A stretch of DNA of 64,000 nt from Lolium rigidum. Taxonomy: Eukaryota; Streptophyta; Magnoliopsida; Poales; Poaceae. Position numbers and translations under genes: made by a program. A model generated the notes under the pieces. The model saw nothing but the letters and a program-made list of their open reading frames with translations. It did not search any database and was not told the origin of the DNA. The stretch covers positions 39,337,769 to 39,401,768 of the forward strand of contig NC_061514.1 of NCBI RefSeq assembly GCF_022539505.1, in the 5' to 3' direction. Positions 57,450-64,000 of this stretch are shown here, piece by piece (position 1 is the stretch's first letter; every line of letters begins with the position of its first letter).

Positions 57450-58720
57450 AAGCGCCTTACGAAGGAAAGGAATTCTTGTGTTTTCTTACATGGAGTTATG
57501 TACATACCTATAACATATCACGCTATTGTAAGGAGTAATAATATGTTACCGTGTGGCCATTAATTCATGCTGTCAATAAAACCATATATATGGAGTATAC
57601 TCGATCATTTGGTGTACGGAAGATTATTTGTGGCCATGAAAGATTGTTTGTCGTAGTGACTCCATTTTAGTTGTGTTATAATAGCCGATGATGGGCGACA
57701 CAAGCATGCTATGTGTCTTCAAACCGAATTCCTCTCTCTTCAAGATGTCTCATCTTGAAACGCATGTGGCTAGCCACGAACCTAGAAGTTTTACGTTTCG
57801 ATACATTGACAGAAAAATTGTAATATTTACAAATTCTAAAAAGGATCAACACTGTGTCATACAACTCAATCGAAAACCTAGTCCATGAAAGTAGTTGGTG
57901 AAGACCCATGATCTCGGGTCCGCCCACTGTCGCGCTTCAGCTCGATAGAGTCGAGCAGGGAGGACACCGATAGACGTGCATTGTCAAAGACGGCAGATTT
58001 TTGATGCTTTTAGATTAACCACACCGTTAGCATGATCAAAGATGAGGTGCCATCGCACAACTGGCCAGGTTATGGCAATCATCTACAGCTCTATAGTCGG
58101 GACTTGCGGTTTGTTTGAGTATATCTAATAGCAGAAAATGAGCTAGTGATGCATTGAGCACAATCTACATCACATATATGCACGTAAAAATTACGTTATG
58201 GAGGTGATGTTTAATTAATAAATAAGAGATGACTCATCCCCGGTCAACTTGATTTATTTTTGCATTTAGGTTGAGAAACACACAAACACAAAAAATCATT
58301 ACTCCACTAAAATGGACACTTTAATCAGCCAAATAAACTGGTGGAAAAAGTTCAAGAAATAAAAGTGAAAAATATCTAGTAACAGAAAGATAATTTGCAT
58401 ATTACCAAACAAGCAAGTACACATACATTCAAAGCGACATGTGTGTCCGAGCAAATAAAATTTTGGAACCAAAATGTATTATTAATAAATATTAATTTTA
58501 GTAGTGTAAAAGTATGTTTCATGTTTGAGTATCACATATACTAGTTTAAAAAAATAAACAACTCATTTCTAGCACAAACAAAAAAAGTATAAATGGAAAA
58601 GGGAAATCATTAAAAAATAGTCGATTGATGAAAAAGAAAATCCTCATCACGTAAACTGTTATGAAATATAAAATTCTAAGATCAAACAAAAACTTATCAT
58701 AGATTAGAAAAACAAATAAC
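57450..58720. other. 3' flank of member D and spacer
   Basis: 58110-58264 is the duplicated downstream block shared with 53341-53515. No gene seen. Confidence 0.45.
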
Positions 58721-58721
58721 T

Positions 58722-59031
58722 GAGAACCAACCTGAGGTTGGGTGGTTAGGAGGGTGGTTGTACCCCCCGCCCACCAGAGTTCAAACCCCAGGTTTGACAT
58801 CTGTGTGTCTCATAAAGGCGGAATATTCATTCAGTGGGAGGCGACGTTCCCGTCGACAGCGAGGCGCTCGTGGTGACTTCGTCAATTTCAAGATTCAACC
58901 CACCGACTCAGTCTTTCGGAGGTGCTCATAGGATAGGGTGTGCGTGTGTGCGTTCATAGGGGTGAGTGTATGCACGTGTATGTGAGCGTCTGCGTTTGTA
59001 CTGTGTTTCTCAAAAAAAAAAAAAAAAAAAA
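58722..59031 (+). mobile_element. Au-like SINE with poly(A) and TSD
   Basis: A 310-bp element. Head GGTTGGGTGGTTAGGAGGG (A-box region) and B box GAGTTCAAACCCC, then a body ending GTGTGCGTTCATAGGGGTGA, GTATGCACGTGTATGTGAGC and a poly(A) of about 22. Flanked by AACAAATAACT (58711-58721 and 59032-59042). The tail and boxes match the Au SINE described from Aegilops. Confidence 0.93.
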
Positions 59032-59042
59032 AACAAATAACT

Positions 59043-59404
59043 TATCATAAAGAATTTATTAGAGAAAAATCTGTGTGGTTTTCTAGCTGAGAACTCACAC
59101 ATCTTTCTTTTTTAATCTATGTTCTTTAATTAGCAGTAGGTTGGTTAGTTTTCGCGGCCCGCGATGTACTCTCAAGAACACGTGCTGGTGCTGATTCCAT
59201 TTAACAATCGTGTACCATTCTTCGGTTAAAAAGTGTGTACCATTTCACAACGTAATGATTGGGTACAAGGCAGCCGCATCAGTATTGTTTGATTTCCTTT
59301 GTTTAACAGTTACTCGCGCCAAAATTTTAGCTCGACAAACTCTTGGTTACAGCATCATATGTAAACAAAAAATCACAAATTGTAATCACTTTTGTAATTA
59401 AAAA
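59043..59404. other. intergenic, no gene seen
   Basis: No supported feature. Confidence 0.35.
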
Positions 59405-59945
59405 AATCTCACTTACAACTTGACTGGCAACTTAAAAATTCAATTACAATGTAACTTCCAACTGAAAAAAATCTTAGTTGCACTTCGACTTGCAACTGGA
59501 AAAATCTAAGTTACCACCCGGCTGAAAAGAAAAAAAAAATCCTTAGTTGCAATCCAACTTCCAACTGAAAAAATCTAAGTTGCAACCCAACTTGCAACTG
59601 AAAAGGAAAAATTCTTAGTTGCAATCCGACTTGCAATTGAAAAAAAAAACTCAGTTGCAACCCGACTTGCAACTGGAAAAAAAAATCTCAGTTGCAACCC
59701 AACTTGCAACTGGAAAGGAAAATTATCAGTTGCAACCCCACCTGCAACTGAAAAGAAAAAATTCTTAGTTGCAATCGAACTTGCAACTGAAAAAAGTCAG
59801 GTGCAAGCCGACTTGCAACTGAAAAGAAAACAAATTCTTAGTTGCACCCGGACTTGCAACTTGTAAAAATATTAATTGTAATTAAAAATGAAAATCTCAG
59901 TTGCAATCCAATGTTTAACTGGAAAAAAATTGGTTTCATTATGAC
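59405..59945. repeat. minisatellite of TTGCAAC dyad units
   Basis: About 14 diverged tandem units of roughly 36-45 bp. Each has the form AGTTGCAAYCCRACTTGCAA followed by CTG and an A-rich run with AATCTTAG. Each unit contains an inverted pair GTTGCAA/TTGCAAC and could form a small hairpin. Non-coding. Confidence 0.85.
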
Positions 59946-60300
59946 TTTCTACTAGAAAAAAATCTTAAACAACAAAAAAAAAACTCAATTGCAGAACCAT
60001 TTCAACTCTCACGTTTATGAAAAAAAATATTATGTAATTTAACATTCGAGTAGTAGCTCATCTACATGTTCGACAACCTATCTCGCCAAAAAATACATAT
60101 ACCCTATAAACAAGCCCACTGTTGAAAGCGAAAAAGATTTTAAAGAAACAAGAAAACAATAATCATAAATTGTATACAGAAAATAGCAGCCTAGGATAGT
60201 AGGCCCAACGGGCTAGCAAGAGTATGCACCAAAGAAGCCCATGCATGCTCACGTGTAGCAAAGGAGGAATTAGGGATTCTCAGAAAGAAAAAAAAGGAGG
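59946..60300. other. AT-rich spacer
   Basis: No feature beyond short A runs. Confidence 0.35.
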
Positions 60301-60309
60301 AATTAGGGA

Positions 60310-60700
60310 GAGCAGATTTGGTGCACCCAGGTGCTAGTGCTACTGATTTTTGTAATATCTAAAAAATATATTTATATGTTTTTAAAAAATCATAACTATT
60401 ATTCCACAAATACATACACATGTTCTGAATACTCGTGTAAATTTTTAGTAGAAAATTGCCTTGTATTTTGAGCTCAGGAAAAATAACAAATTTGTAGGGA
60501 TGAAAACTTTAGATTTTTGTCAGAAATTTGTCTTTTTCATATGGCTCAAAATACAACATATTTTTATCCGAAATTTACAGGATACCTTCAAGATGTTTAT
60601 AAATATGTACGCATTTAATTTCAGATTTTTCGGAATTACAGAAATAAGTTTTTCACATACTGGAATCACTGGAGCTCATGTGCCAAAGAGACTTTTCGGA
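60310..60700. mobile_element. Mutator-like MITE (copy B, related to 4732-5119)
   Basis: A 391-bp element starting GAGCAGATTTGGTGCACCCA and ending CTCATGTGCCAAAGAG plus ACTTTTCGGA, flanked by perfect 9-bp repeats AATTAGGGA (60301-60309, 60701-60709). Shares with copy A the blocks ACATACACATGTTCTGAATA, TTGTATTTTGAGCT and TTTGTCAGAAATTTGTCTTT. Confidence 0.85.
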
Positions 60701-60835
60701 AATTAGGGACGAACGAATTGACGTGCGTTCCTGTCTTCCTGAACTAGCGGAACGCGAATCTATCCGCTCTAAATCAACCGTTTAAAATTTGACTGAGTAC
60801 TAACGAAGTTCTCAGCTATCTGAGAACTAACAAAT

Positions 60836-61005
60836 CCCGATGTGACTATTTCTCAGTCGATTGAGAACTAATTTCGTTCTCAGTTAAATAATATCATCAA
60901 ATCTCAGCTACAACTCATAATTAATTAGCACGAATCATGATACAAATTAGATGGTGTAGGACTTGATTAAGAATAAAGTTAGCTCTCTTTAGCTAGCAAA
61001 TCCCG
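60836..61005. mobile_element. Mutator-like MITE, copy 2 (related to 1638-1894)
   Basis: A 170-bp element in the opposite orientation to 1638-1894: starts CCCGATGTGACTATTTCTCA and ends AGCTAGCAAATCCCG. AACAAAT flanks both sides (60829-60835, 61006-61012). Just to its left, TGAGAACTAACAAATCC may be the end of another partial copy. Confidence 0.55.
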
Positions 61006-61012
61006 AACAAAT

Positions 61013-61865
61013 AAGTTAGCTCACATCTACACTAGGCTCATGATACGTACGCTTGACCATAACTTCGGTTTTTTATGGGTCAAAGATGGTGTTATCTGTA
61101 TGATAAATGTACTTGCTGTGATTGGACAACATGCTCACCTGTGTGATGTGATAAGGCTGTCACGGTATATACCTTTAGAATCGGTCTAAGTCTCAGTTCG
61201 ACTGAGACTGTCTATGTCTCAGTCGAATTACATTAGCGTATTTTAATGTGGATGTAGATAAAACTAGCAAAAATACCCGTGCGTTGCAACGGATATAAAT
61301 TAAATATTTTACATTTTAAAATATACCTCAATTTTGGTTGCATCATTGCTTTTGAAGTGTGTAGGTTTTCACGAAAATTTCATTTATCTTGATTTTTTAC
61401 CTTAGGTGCCCTGACAAAAGTCGCAAAAGAAATCAGCACTTATTTTCTAATTTTCTTTTTGTAAACGTCATGTGTATCCAAAAGTATAGAGTCATAATGT
61501 GACAAATCAATGTTAAATTATATGAAAATACAATAAATTAATAAATCATGTGTAATTGATTACATGGAAAATCACAGTTCGATTCTCAACAAATGAAACA
61601 GAATGAGATCAATCTTTTGCGTCACACTAACATGAGAATTCCAACTATCTACGTTTTAGTAAATTAAAGAAGCAATCAATGAATACATACTAATTTAAAT
61701 TGGATTAGTGGGTCTAAATTGAGAGTATTTTTCGACCGCGCGATCGCAAATGGTCACTCCTTAGCATCCAGCATCCGTTTATGTCTCCCCGTTGGAGATA
61801 CTCTCAAGCCTCGTGGTTAAGTCTAGAAGGTCGACCGGGTCGGCATGGCAGATCATTGTAATAGT
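61013..61865. other. spacer with a transposon-like end
   Basis: ACTAGC...ACCCGTGCGTTGCAACGG near 61263-61292 is a motif that I associate with ends of grass DNA transposons; the opposite end was not found. The rest is AT-rich. Confidence 0.3.
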
Positions 61866-62630
61866 CTAGCCTACGTCCGGACAGAACCATCTCAGCGTAT
61901 ATGCCTTGAGCGACTTCTTGCCCCGTGTGTTCTGCGCGATTAGGGCCGTCCATTTGATGGGACCTCGAGTCCGCATCGCGTCCAACAACACCATCCTAGC
62001 TTTCCAGCGAGCCGACCATGGCATGCACCCTACCCATAAAGCTGAGTTCTCGTATTTCCGACCGAAAGAGGACCGAGTTGAGGACGAGTCGAGCCTATGT
62101 GGCGTACTGGCGTGCAACCACAAGCACAGTTCGAGCGCGGCCAAAACGGCGAACTCGTCCGGGACGACCCGTGAGCAACCATGTAGGCGTAGACTCCCAT
62201 GGCATAGTCGTGGGACATGTAGCTATCGCTTGAAGTCCAGGCTTGTTGGCGCCCCATCTTTGCGGTCCCTGCCACTGCCAGCTCCGGTGTGTGGAGTCTC
62301 GGCGCGCTTGTACGCCTCCTCGTCAATAAGCCGTATCGAGCAAACCACCGTCGACTTCGTCGGCCACGGTGCCACGGGGATACTTGCAACATCCCTCCTC
62401 GACCTCGTCCGCCACCGGGATACTTCCAATCCCTCCCCGACCTCGTCCGCCACCCGGATATGTGATTGATCGAGCGCAGCGGGATGTATAGGGGCGAAGC
62501 CACGAAGCAAATCAAAGGTTAGCATAGCTTTATTGTCGAGGCGGTGACTTAAACAGGAGCCAGACTCTGCCTTTTTTTTACCTACATATAGCACCTGGCA
62601 CTGCGTCAGGTACCCAGATTGCCGGCACAA
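61866..62630 (-). pseudogene. degenerate transposon-derived coding sequence
   Basis: Overlapping broken frames, GC-rich relative to the flanks. One reads GRKYENSALWVGCMPWSARW and MRTRGPIKWTALIAQNTRGK; another RLIDEEAYKRAETPHTG. This looks like an old transposon protein, but I cannot name the superfamily. The next feature suggests CACTA. Confidence 0.3.
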
Positions 62631-62955
62631 AAAAGTGCCGGCAAAGGCACCAAAAGTGCCGGCAAAGATTTTTCAAGGCACAAAAAAAAGTGCTGCGTTT
62701 ATTCGAGTCGAGGTAGGTCTTTGCCGGCATTTTTAGAAAAGTGCCGTTAATTGTATTTTAAGGCACTTCCAAAAATGCCGCTAGTTAGTATTGCCGGCAC
62801 TTTTGAAAGATGCCATGGAATCTTTTTGCTGGCACTTTCCGAAAATGCCATAGAATCTTTTTGCCGGCACTTTTCAGAAAATGTCACGAAATCTTTTTAC
62901 TAGCACTTTTCTAGAGATACCATCTAAACTTTTTGCCGGCACTTTTAAAAAATGC
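62618..62955. repeat. CACTA-like subterminal repeat array
   Basis: About nine diverged units containing TTTGCCGGCACTTTT and AAAATGCC at roughly 35-45 bp spacing, partly inverted near the left end (GTGCCGGCAAAGGCACC). Such arrays bind transposase near CACTA ends. The terminal CACTA motif itself was not found here. Confidence 0.6.
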
Positions 62956-63855
62956 CTACAATTACTTTTTCAGGCTTTTAATTCTGGTGCCGCTGATTAT
63001 TTTCTTAGGCATTTTTAAGGTTGTTATACTGCCTACAAACGTTCAAGCAATCTACAAGCAAGCATACATCACACTCAAGAAGTCAAGCAATGTTTGAAAC
63101 CAACATTTTGAAACATTCAAGGATTCACAATCCAGGCATCTAATTAACTTCCATGACCAACAGTGTTCATCTCCACATCATGAACAACATGGTTTGAAAC
63201 CATTAGATAAAATACACAACAAGGTTCATCTAACATGGTTCATCTAATTGGCTTCCATCTTACTTGTCTGACCAATAGGGTTCATCAAGCAGACCTGGAA
63301 CACAATCACAAATCATACTGGCTTCCATTTGCTTGTGGCTTCTATCCCATGTGTCTCTTCACAGCCTACTCGCAGCCCAATGCCCAGGAGGAATATTGTT
63401 TGCCTAAATTGTACAGCACCGAAAAAGACAATGATCCTCTAGAAGAAGATGCAGATCTACTCCAAATCCCAGCAGTTCCAGTAATTTATCCTGACAAAAA
63501 AATAGAGTAAAGCAAGTAGTCCACTTTAATGCAAACACACTTCGATTCCAATAATGCAAGTATACATACAGTAATTCATGGACACATAGGCAAACAATAT
63601 TTAGAGATTGTTGCTCTAGTAACTTGTTGTATGAACACATACAGTAATGTATATAGGAACTTGCTCCACTTTAAATTTGCAAGTACTCCCAGCAAGAAAT
63701 CAAACAATATTCAGAGAGTAGCAAACATGCATTGACCGTTTGACACACACGAAATAAATTGGTACTGTACTATTGGTGAAGTTAAGTCAAATAACTGTCC
63801 AATAAAACATACTCCAGTCAAGCTACCGGTGCTATTGTTCAATCAGGCCTTGTTT
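62956..63855. other. intergenic, no gene seen
   Basis: Short ORFs (for example 63235-63510) have no recognisable motif. Confidence 0.35.
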
Positions 63856-63857
63856 AC

Positions 63858-64000
63858 TCCTAGAGTATTTTCATCCCCTAGGGGTTCGGGGATGAGAGGG
63901 GATTGGGTGAAAACCCCCGTTTCACCAAATCCCCATTTTTCCCCTAATTTCCCCTCATTTCCCCACACCCTCCCCCACAGGTCTCTTAGTAGGCAGCAAG
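63858..64000. mobile_element. MITE-like element cut by window end
   Basis: Starts TTGTTTACTCCTAGAGTATT after CAGGCC and has C-rich CCCC(T/A) subterminal tracts, like Tourist-type elements that begin GGCCTTGTTTA. The other end lies outside the window. Confidence 0.4.

Noticed and set aside
59405..59945. CRISPR-like array
   Set aside because: Unit length and regularity look array-like, but spacers are A-rich repeats themselves and this is a plant nuclear genome.

Overview
This window is nuclear DNA from a grass. Triticeae (wheat, barley or Aegilops) is most likely. The evidence is spliced nuclear genes with plant orthologues in an intergenic space made mostly of nested transposons typical of large grass genomes: an Au-type SINE, Stowaway MITEs with CTCCCTCCG ends, CACTA ends of the CACTAGTGGAAAA type, RNase H-bearing LINEs and a short-LTR Copia element. 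I see no bacterial, organellar or viral genes. Species and chromosome cannot be assigned from the sequence alone.

Left third (1-24 kb). An intronless S-domain receptor-like kinase lies on the minus strand (2028-4574). A six-exon CSN5 gene (COP9 signalosome subunit 5, minus strand, 6361-10229) follows; I assembled it from splice sites and it reads to 367 aa. After it comes a nested transposon stack: a Mutator-like MITE, then a second MITE split by a 3.7-kb LINE. Next are LINE remnants, one with a possible twin-priming inversion, a locally duplicated non-coding block (17-23 kb) and a 1-kb PIF/Harbinger element.

Middle (24-37 kb). A seven-exon cytoplasmic receptor-like kinase (RLCK, RBK-like; minus strand, 24197-28425) reads to 438 aa. 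It uses one GC-AG intron and has a duplicated N-terminal motif. Beyond it are a GC-rich hAT-like element, a CACTA element carrying a 5S-rRNA-like segment, and several small MITEs.

Right part (37-58 kb). Four short single-exon plus-strand genes (40045, 46299, 54157, 57130) form a tandem family I do not recognise. Each encodes a conserved MVR start, one hydrophobic segment followed by a conserved Cys, a basic stretch, usually a Gly-rich tail, and a terminal Cys. Their promoters and 3' flanks are also duplicated, and an orphan promoter copy lies at 37.1-37.7 kb. Later insertions separated the copies: a hAT carrying a tRNA-like sequence, a LTR-retrotransposon remnant, and a Copia element with identical LTRs that split a LINE. 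This family is the best candidate for an undescribed system here.

Right end (58-64 kb). An Au-like SINE, a TTGCAAC minisatellite, MITE copies related to those at the left end, degenerate transposon coding sequence, CACTA-like subterminal repeats and a MITE cut by the window edge. No host gene is evident here. All boundaries, similarities and duplications were read by eye.
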